Shown here one piece after another: positions 8,103 through 17,229 of a DNA stretch of 64,000 nt. This DNA comes from Erwinia typographi (GTDB lineage Bacteria > Pseudomonadota > Gammaproteobacteria > Enterobacterales > Enterobacteriaceae). The position numbers were made by a program, and so were the translations under genes. Location: positions 1 to 64,000 of the forward strand of contig NZ_JRUQ01000038.1 of the NCBI RefSeq assembly GCF_000773975.1, written 5' to 3'. The notes beneath the pieces were generated by a model that saw only the letters and a program-made list of their open reading frames with translations, ran no database searches and was not told where the DNA came from. The stretch's first letter is position 1. Each line of letters opens with the position of its first letter.

Positions 8103-8708
8103 TCATTGGGGTTTATCAGGACGATTACGCAATCCGCTTGCCAGTAGCGTAAACACCTCAATAACTTTTGGCAGCGCCTGCTGTGGATCGTCGCTGCTCG
8201 CTATCCACAGCGCGGCATTCAGCGCGGCACTATTTAACAGACAGGCGGCGGCATCCGCATCCACAGGTTTGAGTATGCCCTGTTCGATCATCTTTATAAC
8301 GCTCTGGCGGGTAGCGTCAAGGCAGCTATTCTGGCTCGGCCATTGTGCGGGATCGCCAAGAAAAGCCGGACCATCAAGCAGAACGATGCGCCTCACCTCT
8401 GCATCCAGTGCCAGCTTGATGTAGGCAATTCCTTCAGCCAGCAGCCTTTCCCAGTCGTCACTGGCGGTAGCGGCGGCAGCTTTCGCTCGCTGTGCCATTT
8501 CACCATCCACCCGGTCGACAACAGCGGCAAGTAGCCCTTTTTTATCGCCAAAATTGTGGTACAGCGCGCCGCGTGTCAGACCGACGCTGGCGGTTAGTTC
8601 ATCCATTGATGCGGCGGCAAACCCTTTTTCGGCAAATGCTTTTCGCGCTGCCGTAATCAGTTTCTCGCGGTTCTCTTCCATCGTTTCGGTGCGGCGTTTG
8701 GCAACCAT
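8103..8708 (-). CDS. TetR/AcrR-family repressor divergent from ridA-like gene
   Basis: A 201-aa TetR-type regulator with an N-terminal helix-turn-helix (ASMDELTASVGLTRGALYHNFGDKKGLL, roughly residues 34-61) and an unrelated C-terminal ligand domain. The ATG at 8708 follows AAAGGAGAGCGC. A start 6 codons upstream would overlap the ribosome site. It is transcribed away from the RidA-family gene, with three palindromic operator-like sites between, the first only 12 bp from the start codon. Autorepression and control of the neighbour are likely. Confidence 0.85.
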   Translation of the reverse strand: MVAKRRTETMEENREKLITAARKAFAEKGFAAASMDELTASVGLTRGALYHNFGDKKGLLAAVVDRVDGEMAQRAKAAAATASDDWERLLAEGIAYIKLALDAEVRRIVLLDGPAFLGDPAQWPSQNSCLDATRQSVIKMIEQGILKPVDADAAACLLNSAALNAALWIASSDDPQQALPKVIEVFTLLASGLRNRPDKPQ

Positions 8709-8720
8709 GCGCTCTCCTTT

Positions 8721-8793
8721 TGACATACATAGCGTATGTCATTTGACATACGAGGCGTATGTGTGATTAATTTAGCATACGCTGCGTATATTA
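8721..8793. promoter_or_regulatory. Three tandem operator-like palindromes (tetR/ridA intergenic)
   Basis: Three related inverted repeats are centred at about 8731, 8754 and 8783. They read TGACATACATAGCGTATGTC, TGACATACGAGGCGTATGTG and AGCATACGCTGCGTAT. The shared half-site is CATACG/CGTATG. Location between the divergent TetR and RidA genes makes them the probable TetR binding sites. Confidence 0.7.
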
Positions 8794-8852
8794 AATTAAT
8801 TATGCGAGCCGTGCATCCCGCATGACACGCTGACTCAAGAAAAGGAAACGCT

Positions 8853-9254
8853 ATGATCCACCGTGAACCTGTCTTCCCTGCCAGTCGCCACGAACTTTAT
8901 GAAAAGCACGGTTATTCCGCCGCGATCCGCTCTGGCGATCTGCTGTTTGTTTCGGGTCAGGTAGGTAGCCGCGCCGACGGTACGCCGGAGCCTGATTTTG
9001 CCGCGCAGGTGCGGCTTGCGTTTGATAACCTGGAGGCAACGCTTGCTGCCGCAGGGTGTACGTTCGACGATCTGATTGATGTCACCACCTTTCATACCGA
9101 TCCGGAAAATCAGTTTTCAACGATTATGCAGGTGAAACAATCTATTTTTCCGCAGCCGCCTTATCCGAACTGGACTGCCGTTGGCGTTAACTGGCTTGCT
9201 GGATTCGATTTTGAAATTAAGGTCATTGCCCGCATCCCAGCACATCAGGAATGA
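8853..9254 (+). CDS. RidA/YjgF-family protein
   Basis: A 133-aa member of the RidA (YjgF/YER057c/UK114) superfamily. These are small trimeric proteins, some of which deaminate reactive enamine/imine intermediates. Conserved cues are GDLLFVSGQVG near residue 28, QVRLAFDNLEATLAAAGCTFDDLIDVTTF, and the C-terminal VIARIP. The canonical RidA arginine near the C-terminus is not clearly in its usual RVEVEA context, so it may belong to an Rid1-7 subgroup with another role. The ATG follows AAAGGAAACGCT. It is divergent from, and probably repressed by, the adjacent TetR. A terminator follows. Confidence 0.85.
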   Translation: MIHREPVFPASRHELYEKHGYSAAIRSGDLLFVSGQVGSRADGTPEPDFAAQVRLAFDNLEATLAAAGCTFDDLIDVTTFHTDPENQFSTIMQVKQSIFPQPPYPNWTAVGVNWLAGFDFEIKVIARIPAHQE

Positions 9255-9301
9255 AAACCATTCCCAGTGGATACCGCAGAACAATTGCAGGCAAAGTCAT
9301 G

Positions 9302-9331
9302 GTGCCGGGGAAGAGCTGTCCCGGCACTTTT
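9302..9331 (+). terminator. Intrinsic terminator after ridA-like gene
   Basis: GTGCCGGG and CCCGGCAC pair around a 10-nt loop and are followed by TTTT. Confidence 0.6.
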
Positions 9332-9425
9332 GACCGGCTGATTGACAGATTGCGATACTTCTGGGAAATCCCGCATATATCCCCTTCTGCCGCCAGGCGC
9401 CCGTTTTAACATGGCGCGCCCTTAA

Positions 9426-9455
9426 CCCCGGCTCCCAACCAACTCACAGCCGGGG
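9426..9455 (-). terminator. Hairpin at the end of the flavin/ABC operon
   Basis: CCCCGGCT and AGCCGGGG form a perfect 8-bp stem overlapping the stop codon of the ATPase gene, which ends the minus-strand operon. The T-run beyond it is short, so strength is uncertain. Confidence 0.4.
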
Positions 9456-10535
9456 AAATGCCTTACCGCTGGCAGAGAACAGTTGAACATAGCGGCTGCT
9501 GATACCCAACTGTACCGCCACGCCGACTTTACGCTGCGATTCCCCGGCAATACGCTGTATCAGCGGCTCCTCAACCCCTTCAACCTGGTAATAGAGCAAC
9601 GTTTCGTGACCAAGGTTTTCACTCAGCATCAGCGTAGCGGCCAGCTGCGGCCCGACGGCATCCTCTGAGGATAAATGTTCCGGACGCACTCCCAGCCATG
9701 CCTGCTCACCCGCGACGGCATAACGACCATCCGCCGCCACCACCAGCGGTACATCGCCAGGCAAACTGATTGTAATGCCCTGCTCGCTGTTCTCCTCGAT
9801 CCTCACCGGCAGAATATTCATTCGCGGCGAACCGATAAAGGTAGCCACTTCCAGCGTGGCCGGATGATGATACAACGCCAGCGGCGTCCCCACCTGGGCA
9901 ACACTGCCCGACGACATCATGACGATGCGATCCGCCAGGGTCATCGCCTCCACCTGATCGTGAGTGACGTAAATCATGGTGGAGCGCAGCTTTTGATGCA
10001 GACGCGCTATCTGTACGCGCATGTCCACGCGCAAAGCGGCATCGAGATTGGATAAGGGTTCATCAAACAGAAACAGGGCTGGCTCTTTCACCAGCGCGCG
10101 GCCAATGGCCACCCGCTGACGCTGTCCGCCGGACAGCATCGCCGGTTTACGCTCCAGCAGCGGCGTGAGCTGTAAAATACTTGCCGCCTCACTGACCCGC
10201 CGGGCGATCTCTGGTTTCGGCCGCTTCGCCAGCGTCAGGCCATATGCCATATTCTCCGCAACCGTCATATGCGGGTAGAGGGCATAAGACTGGAATACCA
10301 TGCCGATACTGCGCCCCTGAGGCAGCGTATCGTTTATCAGTTGACCATCCAGAAACATCTCGCCGGTACTGATATCTTCCAGGCCCGCGATCATCCGTAG
10401 CAGCGTGGATTTACCGCTGCCGGACGGGCCGACAATCACCACAAATTCGCCTTCCTCAATGGTCAGATCGATGTCCTGTACCACGCTCTGACCGTGGAAA
10501 GTTTTTCCCACGCCCCGTAATACTAATTGTCCCAT
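9444..10535 (-). CDS. ABC importer ATPase, MalK/UgpC type
   Basis: A 363-aa ATPase that powers a carbohydrate-type importer. Walker [17 protein letters not shown] is at residues 37-52, the Q-loop at MVFQSYALYPHMTV, the signature LSGGQRQRVAIGRAL near 134, Walker B LFLFDEPLSNLDA, and the H-loop VTHDQVEAM. The C-terminal ~120 residues form the TOBE/MalK regulatory domain (WLGVRPEHL). It is the last gene of the minus-strand operon that also encodes two MalFG-type permeases and a family-1 binding protein, so it almost certainly completes that transporter, although enzyme genes lie between. Confidence 0.92.
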   Translation of the reverse strand: MGQLVLRGVGKTFHGQSVVQDIDLTIEEGEFVVIVGPSGSGKSTLLRMIAGLEDISTGEMFLDGQLINDTLPQGRSIGMVFQSYALYPHMTVAENMAYGLTLAKRPKPEIARRVSEAASILQLTPLLERKPAMLSGGQRQRVAIGRALVKEPALFLFDEPLSNLDAALRVDMRVQIARLHQKLRSTMIYVTHDQVEAMTLADRIVMMSSGSVAQVGTPLALYHHPATLEVATFIGSPRMNILPVRIEENSEQGITISLPGDVPLVVAADGRYAVAGEQAWLGVRPEHLSSEDAVGPQLAATLMLSENLGHETLLYYQVEGVEEPLIQRIAGESQRKVGVAVQLGISSRYVQLFSASGKAFPRL

Positions 10536-10549
10536 GTCGTTCTCTGTTG

Positions 10550-11677
10550 TTATAAAAACCGCTGCGGAGCGATAAACGCCGTGTCGAGCTCAACCGTCTT
10601 GCCAACCGCCTCTGCGGCGATGATCTCACCGATAGCCGGGGCATGTTTAAAGGCATGACCGCTGTCACCGCCTGCCACCAGCACGTTTCTGCGGTAGCGT
10701 CCGACGATAAACTGCGCATCAGGCGTACGGGTGATCATGCACGGATGGGCGCTAACCGGTTGCGCATCAATCCCCCCCAGCCACTGGCTAACGGTCTGGC
10801 GCAGCTCGGCGGTATCCTCGCGAGTGATATGCCGGTCAATATGGTCAGGATCGAGCGAGCTACGGGGTACGCCGATATCACCAAGACCAAGCTTCACCGC
10901 TCCGCCGGGTAAAGCGCCGTGGCCCCACAGGGTCAGCGCCGGGTGAATTTCACGCACAAACACCGGAAACTCAGCCAGGCCGTAGCCCGGCGCAGCGTCA
11001 AACCAGGTCATCACCGTGCGAATAGGATCGAGCGGGAGATCAGGAGCAAAACGCGCTAACCAGGCCCCGCTCGCCAGCACGACCTGATCGGCCCGCACTT
11101 CCCCTGCCGAGGTAGCAATACGCACCCCGTTGCCGTCATCCTCAATCGCCCTGACGCTCACCTGCGTCAGCACCTTTGCCGACAGCTCTCCGGCGCGCTG
11201 CAATGCCGCGCGAATAAAACCTTCCGGGTTCGCCACTCCCGCTTCAGCATCAAACACCGCCACATCATCAGCGCGTAACCCGAGATGCTGCGGCTGCCGC
11301 GCCGCAAGCTCTGCGGCGGTCCACAGGTTCAGCGTTACGCCGAGCCGTTCTGCGGCCCGACGCGTGCCGCTCACCGCCAGTGAATCGGGATGGCCGATAA
11401 TGGTTCCTCCCGTCACCGACAGCAGGCTTTCTCCCGTGTGCTGTTCCAGTTGCTGAAACAGGTTACGGGATAAGCGGGCATACTCCCCCAGCGCAGGGTG
11501 CTCCAGGCAGAAAGTACGGAACAGCCGGGTCTGACCGTGGGTAGCGCCGAGATCGTGAGGCGGAGTAAACCGATCAATGCCGATCGCCCTCACCCCCCGT
11601 TCCGCCAGACGCCACAGCGCTGCGGCCCCCATCGCGCCCAGCCCCACCACCGCCACATCATATTGCTGACCTGCCAC
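10550..11677 (-). CDS. solA: SolA-like N-methyl amino acid / sarcosine oxidase flavoprotein
   Basis: A 375-aa FAD-dependent amine oxidase of the DAO/MSOX family, similar to E. coli SolA (N-methyl-L-tryptophan oxidase), which oxidatively removes N-methyl groups with release of formaldehyde and peroxide. The FAD site VVGLGAMGAAALWRLAERG starts at residue 10, and ATHGQTRLFR corresponds to the flavin-contacting region. Cys in AHPCMITRTPD aligns with the covalent flavin cysteine of monomeric sarcosine oxidase. It sits inside an operon with a sugar-type ABC importer and two flavin monooxygenase-type genes. The true substrate is probably the imported compound or a breakdown product, so the solA name is only by homology. 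Confidence 0.8.
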   Translation of the reverse strand: MAGQQYDVAVVGLGAMGAAALWRLAERGVRAIGIDRFTPPHDLGATHGQTRLFRTFCLEHPALGEYARLSRNLFQQLEQHTGESLLSVTGGTIIGHPDSLAVSGTRRAAERLGVTLNLWTAAELAARQPQHLGLRADDVAVFDAEAGVANPEGFIRAALQRAGELSAKVLTQVSVRAIEDDGNGVRIATSAGEVRADQVVLASGAWLARFAPDLPLDPIRTVMTWFDAAPGYGLAEFPVFVREIHPALTLWGHGALPGGAVKLGLGDIGVPRSSLDPDHIDRHITREDTAELRQTVSQWLGGIDAQPVSAHPCMITRTPDAQFIVGRYRRNVLVAGGDSGHAFKHAPAIGEIIAAEAVGKTVELDTAFIAPQRFL

Positions 11678-11689
11678 GTCATATTCCTT

Positions 11690-12760
11690 TTACAGTTCGG
11701 ACGACACTTTCCACGGATTTACGCCGCCATCGTGCACCGCGAAGTTGTCAATCTGCGCCAGTTCTTCGCTGCTGAAGGCCAGGTTATCCAGCGCTTTCAG
11801 ATTCTCAGCCAGCTGCTCTTTGCTGGAAACGCCCACCAGCGTCGAAGCCACGCGCGGGTCGCGCAGCGTCCAGGCTATCGCCAGCTGCGACAGCGTCTGG
11901 CCGCGTTCCGCCGCGATAGCAGCCAGCCCGCGCAGACGGCGAAGGTTGTCTTCGGATTGCGCCTCAGCGGTGATATAAGTACGGCGCTGCGCACGCTGCA
12001 CCTCAAACCCCTGCAAATAACGATCGGCCAGCAGCCCCTGCGCCAGCGGCGTGAAGGCTATCGCCGCCGCGCCGGACTGCGCGAGGTCGCTCAGCAGTTC
12101 GTCTTCAATCCAGCGGTTAAGCAGCGAGTAAGATGACTGATTGACCAGCAGCGGCGTGCCCAGCTCTTTAGCAATGCTGAGAGCCTCGCGGGAACGTTGC
12201 GCCGAATAGGACGAAATACCGACATACAGCGCTTTCCCCTGACGGACGAGGGTGTCCAGCGCTTCAATGGTTTCATGCAGCGGCGTGTCCGGGTCATAGC
12301 GATGGGAATAGAAAATATCCACATGATCGAGGCCCAGACGTGCCAGCGATTCATCAATGCTGCCCAGCAGGTGCTTTTTACCGCCGAGACGGCCGTTTGG
12401 CCCAAGCCACTGCGGCCAGCCCGCTTTGGTGGCAATCACCAGCTCATTGCGGTACGGGCGGAAGTCTTTACGCAGTATGCGGCCAATGTTCTCTTCGGCA
12501 GCGCCCAGCGGCGGCCCGTACTGGTTGGCGATATCAATGTGGTTAATGCCGTTCTCAAAGGCAAAACGGACGATGTCGCGCTGCTTCTGGAACGGCGTGT
12601 CGTCGCCAAAGTTGTACCAGGTCCCGAGCGCGAGGGGCGAAACCACCAGACCACTGTTGCCGACCCGGTTATAGGCATACCGCTTGAAACGGTTTTCGGG
12701 CGGCGTCCACGGGGTATTGGGGTCCGGTCGCTCATCAAGAAATTCAACGCGTTGTGTCAT
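11690..12760 (-). CDS. Aldo/keto reductase, Gpr/YghZ type
   Basis: A 356-aa NADPH-dependent aldo/keto reductase resembling E. coli L-glyceraldehyde-3-phosphate reductase (YghZ/Gpr) and potassium-channel beta-subunit-like enzymes. Catalytic-region cues are HIDIANQYG (Asp and Tyr of the tetrad), VIATKAGWP (Lys) and DIFYSHRYDPDTP (His). The cofactor-binding end VASTLVGVSSKEQLAENL lies near the C-terminus. The ATG at 12760 follows GGAGAATAGC; six extra upstream codons are unlikely. It lies between the inner-membrane permease gene and the SolA-like gene in the operon and would reduce a carbonyl product of the pathway. Confidence 0.85.
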   Translation of the reverse strand: MTQRVEFLDERPDPNTPWTPPENRFKRYAYNRVGNSGLVVSPLALGTWYNFGDDTPFQKQRDIVRFAFENGINHIDIANQYGPPLGAAEENIGRILRKDFRPYRNELVIATKAGWPQWLGPNGRLGGKKHLLGSIDESLARLGLDHVDIFYSHRYDPDTPLHETIEALDTLVRQGKALYVGISSYSAQRSREALSIAKELGTPLLVNQSSYSLLNRWIEDELLSDLAQSGAAAIAFTPLAQGLLADRYLQGFEVQRAQRRTYITAEAQSEDNLRRLRGLAAIAAERGQTLSQLAIAWTLRDPRVASTLVGVSSKEQLAENLKALDNLAFSSEELAQIDNFAVHDGGVNPWKVSSEL

Positions 12761-12786
12761 GCTATTCTCCTGCTGCATCCAGCATA

Positions 12787-13674
12787 TTATTTGCCGCCGG
12801 TGTGGCTCAGCGAGCGGGTAAAAGAACGCTGACCGAAAAAGATCAGCAGCGCCGGGATCAGCGCGAGGATGAAGACTTCGGCAAAGGCCAGACCGTAGTC
12901 CTGGGTATAGGCCGAATCGGACAGACCCATCGCCACGGCGCCGGTTTGCTTACTGTTGTCGGTGATAATCAGCGACGGCCACAGCCAGGCATTCCACTGC
13001 GCCATCGCCAGAATCATTGCCGTACCAATCACCGCCGGACGCACCAGCGGCAGGTAAATCTGTAGCAGAATCCGCCACCAGGAAGCGCCATCCAGCAGCG
13101 CGGCCTCCAGCTGTTCACGCGGAATGCTCAAAAAGAACTGGCGCAGGTTGAAAATCGCCAGACCGTGCACCAGCCCCGGCACTATCAGAGCTGTCAGGGT
13201 GTTAGCCAGCCCCATCTGGGTAAACACGGTAGTTAACGGCAGCGCCACGACTTCAAAGGGGATCATGAAGGCGAATACCACGGCGACAAACAGCCAGTCA
13301 CGCCCCGGAAACCGCATCACCGCCAGGGGAAAAGCCGCAAGGGTCGCCAGCGCGGTGCCCACCAGCGCCGAAACGCCCGTCACCCACAGCGAGTTAAATA
13401 AGTTGGCGGCGAAGCCCCGGCTGAATGCCGAGGTAAAATTTTCCAGCGTCCAGCGGCGTGGTAGGAATGTCCATACATCCACATGGGCCTGAAAGGTCTC
13501 CGTCACCGGGCGGAAGGCCGAAGCCACCAGCCAGATAAAGGGCACGGCAAACAGCAGCGAAATCAGTAATGCCGCGCTGGTGGCAAATAGCCGCCGCAGC
13601 TGGCGACGCCGCAGGGCGACATGATGCCTCACGGTACGCTTCGCATCCGGTTCAACAGACTGAATTGCAGCCAT
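12787..13674 (-). CDS. Carbohydrate ABC importer permease, MalG type
   Basis: A 295-aa inner-membrane permease with six predicted helices, the first at residues 33-52. The EAA loop reads EAALLDGASWWRILLQIYLPLVRPA, which contacts the ATPase. It overlaps the end of the MalF-type permease gene by 46 bp. The ATG at 13674 is preceded by GGGGATCACGGT, so the overlap is probably real and implies translational coupling. It pairs with the permease at 13629-14528. Confidence 0.9.
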   Translation of the reverse strand: MAAIQSVEPDAKRTVRHHVALRRRQLRRLFATSAALLISLLFAVPFIWLVASAFRPVTETFQAHVDVWTFLPRRWTLENFTSAFSRGFAANLFNSLWVTGVSALVGTALATLAAFPLAVMRFPGRDWLFVAVVFAFMIPFEVVALPLTTVFTQMGLANTLTALIVPGLVHGLAIFNLRQFFLSIPREQLEAALLDGASWWRILLQIYLPLVRPAVIGTAMILAMAQWNAWLWPSLIITDNSKQTGAVAMGLSDSAYTQDYGLAFAEVFILALIPALLIFFGQRSFTRSLSHTGGK

Positions 13675-14528
13675 ACCGTGATCCCCATTAATACAAATAA
13701 GATGGTCATCTCCGCCAGTGCCGATCCCGGCGAACTCAGGGCGTAGTAGCGGGTAATGATGTCGTACATAAGAAAGTTACTGGCGCCCTGAGGCCCGCCC
13801 TTGGTCAGAGCGCTGATCGGGGCGTACAGGATAAAGTTCCATACCGTGCTGGCCGTCAGCACAAACAGCAGCTGCCGCTGGATCAGCGGCAGCGTCACAT
13901 TGATAAACTGTCGCCATTCTCCGGCACCGTCCAGCATCGCCGCATCGTAATAATCCTGCGGTACATCGCGGATGGCGGCAATCAGGAAAATCATCCAGTA
14001 CCCTACCGCCGTCCAGGTTGATAAGATCACCAGCGCCGCCATCGCGCCGTCGACGTCAGTAAACCAGCCGCTGGTGGGCAGATGCGCCAGCGTCAGCAGG
14101 TTGTTCACCACCCCTTCCGGGCGCAGCAGCACGCCAAACACCACCGTGGTCCCCATCAGCGGCAGAGCCGTTGGCAGAAAAGCCAGCGTGCGCCACACCC
14201 CGGTTAGCGCCACGTTACGCGTCAGCAGCCAGGCGAGAAACAGGGCGAAGACCATGGTCAGCGGATTGACCAGCGCGGCGAACAGCAGCGTGCGCCACAC
14301 GGAATCCCAGAAGCCGGGGTCTTCGAACAGATCGAGATAGTTCTGCCAGCCAACCCACTTCGGCGGGATCACGCTGCCCGGCACCGAGGTATAAAACGAC
14401 TCCACAATCGCTACCCCGGTCGGGATAATGCGCAGCAGCAACAGCAGCGCCAGCGCCGGAGTCAGCAGTAACAGTGCGGTGCGCGCTTCGTGGCGGGTAG
14501 CCCTGCTGCTCACTGATACTTTCTCCAT
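13629..14528 (-). CDS. Carbohydrate ABC importer permease, MalF/UgpA type
   Basis: A 299-aa permease with six membrane helices, the first near residues 17-38. The EAA loop is DAAMLDGAGEWRQFINVTLPLIQRQ. It overlaps the 3' end of the binding-protein gene. An alternative GTG start at 14513 would give a 4-bp GTGA overlap with the upstream stop and a GGAG ribosome site, and may be the real start. It forms the heterodimeric channel with the MalG-type partner. Confidence 0.9.
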   Translation of the reverse strand: MEKVSVSSRATRHEARTALLLLTPALALLLLLRIIPTGVAIVESFYTSVPGSVIPPKWVGWQNYLDLFEDPGFWDSVWRTLLFAALVNPLTMVFALFLAWLLTRNVALTGVWRTLAFLPTALPLMGTTVVFGVLLRPEGVVNNLLTLAHLPTSGWFTDVDGAMAALVILSTWTAVGYWMIFLIAAIRDVPQDYYDAAMLDGAGEWRQFINVTLPLIQRQLLFVLTASTVWNFILYAPISALTKGGPQGASNFLMYDIITRYYALSSPGSALAEMTILFVLMGITVWLQFSLLNRMRSVP

Positions 14529-15814
14529 GCGGCTTTCAGTCTGGCATTAGTCGCGTCCAGCGTTTTCTGCGCGTCAGCACCGTTGATAATGTCGCCAATG
14601 GCGGCGCCCATCAGCTGAGTGAACTCCGCGCCGCCCACGGTCTGCGGACGAATGCGGGCGGAATGCTGCGCCTGCCAGGTCAAAATATCCTGCAAGCCGC
14701 TCAGCCGCGGATCGGCGTAGGTCGGATTTTTCCAGAATACCGCGCGGGTTGCTTCGGTGGTCGGGACGTTTTCAGTTTGCGGATCGGCAGAGATAAAACC
14801 GCCGTTCTCGCCAAACAGATACCAGTTGAGGAATAAGGCGGCCGCCTGCTGCTTTTCCGGGCTGGAAAGCGCGCTGACGCCTAACGCCCAGCCGCCGCTG
14901 GTGGTGGCGTCCTGGCCATCTTTAAACTTAGGCGCGGTGGTGATGCCAAAATCTAAGTTGGCATTTTTGGTAATCGTTGGCGAATTCCAGATGCCGCCAT
15001 AAAAGAACGCGCTGTCGCCGTTGGCGAAGGCCAGCGCCGTTTCCCGCACGCCACGCGGCGCCAGGCCATCGGCGTACAGTTTGCCATACCAGCCCAGAGC
15101 CTTCGCCCATCCGGGATTATTAACGTCCGGCGTAAGCTGATTCTCGCCTTTGACGCCAGTTCCGGCACCAAGGGATTCCGCCAGCGGCTGGAGGTAGTAA
15201 TACATATCCGGGGTGGAGAACGTCACGCCGTAAGACGAGGCTTTCGCATCCACCGCTTTGCGGGCCGTGGCTTCCACCCATTCCCAGGTCGGCGCTTCAC
15301 CTGCCTTGTTGGACGGGTACGCCACGCCGATTTGCTTCAGTACTTTTTTGTTGTAATACAGGAAGGTGGTGCCAATCTGGTAAGGCAGGTTGAGTAACTT
15401 ACCGTTGATGGTCGACTCTTTCAGCGCAGGCGGATCGATCAGCTGGCGTTTCGAGGCGAAAGCATTCGTTAAATCCGCTTCCCAGCCGCGTATCGCGTAG
15501 CTGGCGCTCTGCGGCTGGTCGATGTCGAAAATATCCACGTTACCCTGGGCAAAGCGCGCACCGAGCGTTTCGTTGTAGCTGTTGAAGGGCACCGCGTGGT
15601 AGCTGATTTTAATCGTCGGGTAGCGTTTCTCGAATGCTGCGATAATTTTATTGGCGCGCTCCGCCGGAACCGCTCCCCCAAAGTAATTGAGGGTGACGGT
15701 TTTCTCCGGTGCTTTCAGGTTTTCTACTGCCGGGATCGGCGCGGCGGAAGCTGCCCCCACCGCCAGGATGGCGCCCGCCAGGACGACGGCCGATGTTTTT
15801 GCTGGTGCTGTCAT
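14510..15814 (-). CDS. Family-1 extracellular solute-binding protein
   Basis: A 434-aa periplasmic binding protein of the carbohydrate-type ABC importer. The signal peptide spans roughly residues 1-25 (AVVLAGAILAVGAASAA). The mature protein has the SBP_bac_1 pattern: KTVTLNYFGG, NKIIAAFEKRYPTIKISYHAVPF, FAQGNVDIFDID, and the later FLNWYLFGENGG. Family members usually bind oligosaccharides or glycosides, so the operon probably imports a sugar conjugate or a molecule of comparable size. The ATG follows GAAGGGGTAATGAC. Confidence 0.9.
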   Translation of the reverse strand: MTAPAKTSAVVLAGAILAVGAASAAPIPAVENLKAPEKTVTLNYFGGAVPAERANKIIAAFEKRYPTIKISYHAVPFNSYNETLGARFAQGNVDIFDIDQPQSASYAIRGWEADLTNAFASKRQLIDPPALKESTINGKLLNLPYQIGTTFLYYNKKVLKQIGVAYPSNKAGEAPTWEWVEATARKAVDAKASSYGVTFSTPDMYYYLQPLAESLGAGTGVKGENQLTPDVNNPGWAKALGWYGKLYADGLAPRGVRETALAFANGDSAFFYGGIWNSPTITKNANLDFGITTAPKFKDGQDATTSGGWALGVSALSSPEKQQAAALFLNWYLFGENGGFISADPQTENVPTTEATRAVFWKNPTYADPRLSGLQDILTWQAQHSARIRPQTVGGAEFTQLMGAAIGDIINGADAQKTLDATNARLKAAWRKYQ

Positions 15815-15840
15815 GTCATTACCCCTTCAAATCATTGTTG

Positions 15841-17229
15841 TTATTTTTGCGCTGTAAAACGTCCGCGAAAATCCGCTGCCGGGTGCGGCACACTCAGCCG
15901 GTCACCCTTTCCAAACAGTCGGTTTCGCAAAGATGACTCTTTTTCCGGCGGCAGGAACAGCCCGCGCTCCGTCAGCACCGGCAACACCTGTTCGGCGAAT
16001 TCGGTAAAATCATGCGGGCTGACAAATTCATGCAGGTTGAAGCCATCCACGCCGGTGATACGAGCAATGTTTTCGATACCCCCGGCGATGCTTTCCGGCG
16101 TGCCCACCAGGGTCGGGGCGTAGGGGCTCAAATTCACCAGCCGCTGCCTGATGGCGCCAACGCTGTCAGGACGGGCCTTTTCGCTGGTGAAGCGTGCCGA
16201 TTCAGATCGGGAGAAGTTATGCGGTTCGGCAGACAGCGTGTCGTCATCGCCATAGCGGGAGAGATCGAAGCCGCTGGCGCCGCCAAACGCCGCATACTGG
16301 GCTTCCGGCGACTGCGCGGCGCGGATTGCGTCCGCTTTTTTTTCCGCTTCCGCCTGGCTACGACCGATGACCACGGAAAGATCCGTCAGCACTTTAATGG
16401 AATCCGCCGCACGCCCGGCCGCGACAGCGGCGGCACGCAGCTTATCCACGTTGATGCGCAAAGCATCCGGGTTCATGCCATTGACGAACACCACTTCGGC
16501 GTGACGAGCCGCAAAGGCAAGCCCGCGTGCCGAGGCCCCTGCCTGGAAAATCACCGGCGTGCGCTGCACGCTCGGTTCCGTCAGCGAAGGCCCCTGTACC
16601 GAGAAATATTCACCCTGATGATTGATGCGATGCACCTTGTCGGCATCCGCGTAGCGTTTCGCGGCCTTGTCGTACAGCACCGCATCGTCTTCCCAGCTCC
16701 CTTCCAGCAGCTTGTAGAACACCGTCAGGAACTCTTCGGCCCGCGCGTAACGCACTTCATGCGGCAGCTGATCCGGCAGGCCGTAATTGCGCGCCGCATT
16801 TGGCAGATAGGAGGTCACCACGTTCCAGCCGATCCGCCCTTTCGCCAGATGATCGAGCGTGCCGAAACGGCGGGCAAAGGTAAACGGGTGTTCATAGGTC
16901 GTGGAGGCCGTCACCGCGAAGGCGAGGTTTTGAGTTACCGCCAGCATCGCCGGGATCACCATAAAGGGGTCATTCAGCGGAAAATCTACCGCCCCTTCAA
17001 TGGCGGGAACCGGCGACTGCCGGTAAACGTCATAAACGCCCAGCACATCGGCAAAAAACAGCGCGGTAAAGCCGGCCCGATCGAGAAAACGAGCGCGTTC
17101 CACCCAGTAATCCAGATCTTTATAGCGGTGACGCTGCGAATCCGGGTGAGTCCAGCTTCCCTGGGCATAGTAGCCCACGCCGTTCATTTCGAAGGCGTTA
17201 AAAATTAGCGGGCGCGATGCGCTCATCAA
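15841..17229 (-). CDS. LLM-class flavin-dependent monooxygenase (NtaA/SnaA/DszA type)
   Basis: A 462-aa bacterial-luciferase-like monooxygenase of the NtaA/SnaA/DszA/SfnG subgroup, using reduced FMN to oxidise aminopolycarboxylates, sulfones or related compounds in known members. Characteristic segments are the N-terminal FNAFEMNGVGYYAQGSWTHP, the flavin-binding TASTTYEHPFTFARRFGTLDHLAKGRIGWNVVTS, and VIFQAGASARGLAFAARHAE. Its start overlaps the stop of the upstream acyl-CoA-dehydrogenase-like gene by 4 bp (ATGA), so the two are translationally coupled and probably act in sequence. It needs a flavin reductase, none of which is seen in the window. Confidence 0.88.
   Translation of the reverse strand: MMSASRPLIFNAFEMNGVGYYAQGSWTHPDSQRHRYKDLDYWVERARFLDRAGFTALFFADVLGVYDVYRQSPVPAIEGAVDFPLNDPFMVIPAMLAVTQNLAFAVTASTTYEHPFTFARRFGTLDHLAKGRIGWNVVTSYLPNAARNYGLPDQLPHEVRYARAEEFLTVFYKLLEGSWEDDAVLYDKAAKRYADADKVHRINHQGEYFSVQGPSLTEPSVQRTPVIFQAGASARGLAFAARHAEVVFVNGMNPDALRINVDKLRAAAVAAGRAADSIKVLTDLSVVIGRSQAEAEKKADAIRAAQSPEAQYAAFGGASGFDLSRYGDDDTLSAEPHNFSRSESARFTSEKARPDSVGAIRQRLVNLSPYAPTLVGTPESIAGGIENIARITGVDGFNLHEFVSPHDFTEFAEQVLPVLTERGLFLPPEKESSLRNRLFGKGDRLSVPHPAADFRGRFTAQK

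Noticed and set aside
12197..12832. 211-codon plus-strand frame
   Set aside because: Antisense to the aldo/keto reductase gene with no domain content.
16012..17208. 398-codon plus-strand frame
   Set aside because: It is antisense to the well-supported LLM monooxygenase gene; His/Arg-rich composition typical of a GC-rich shadow frame.
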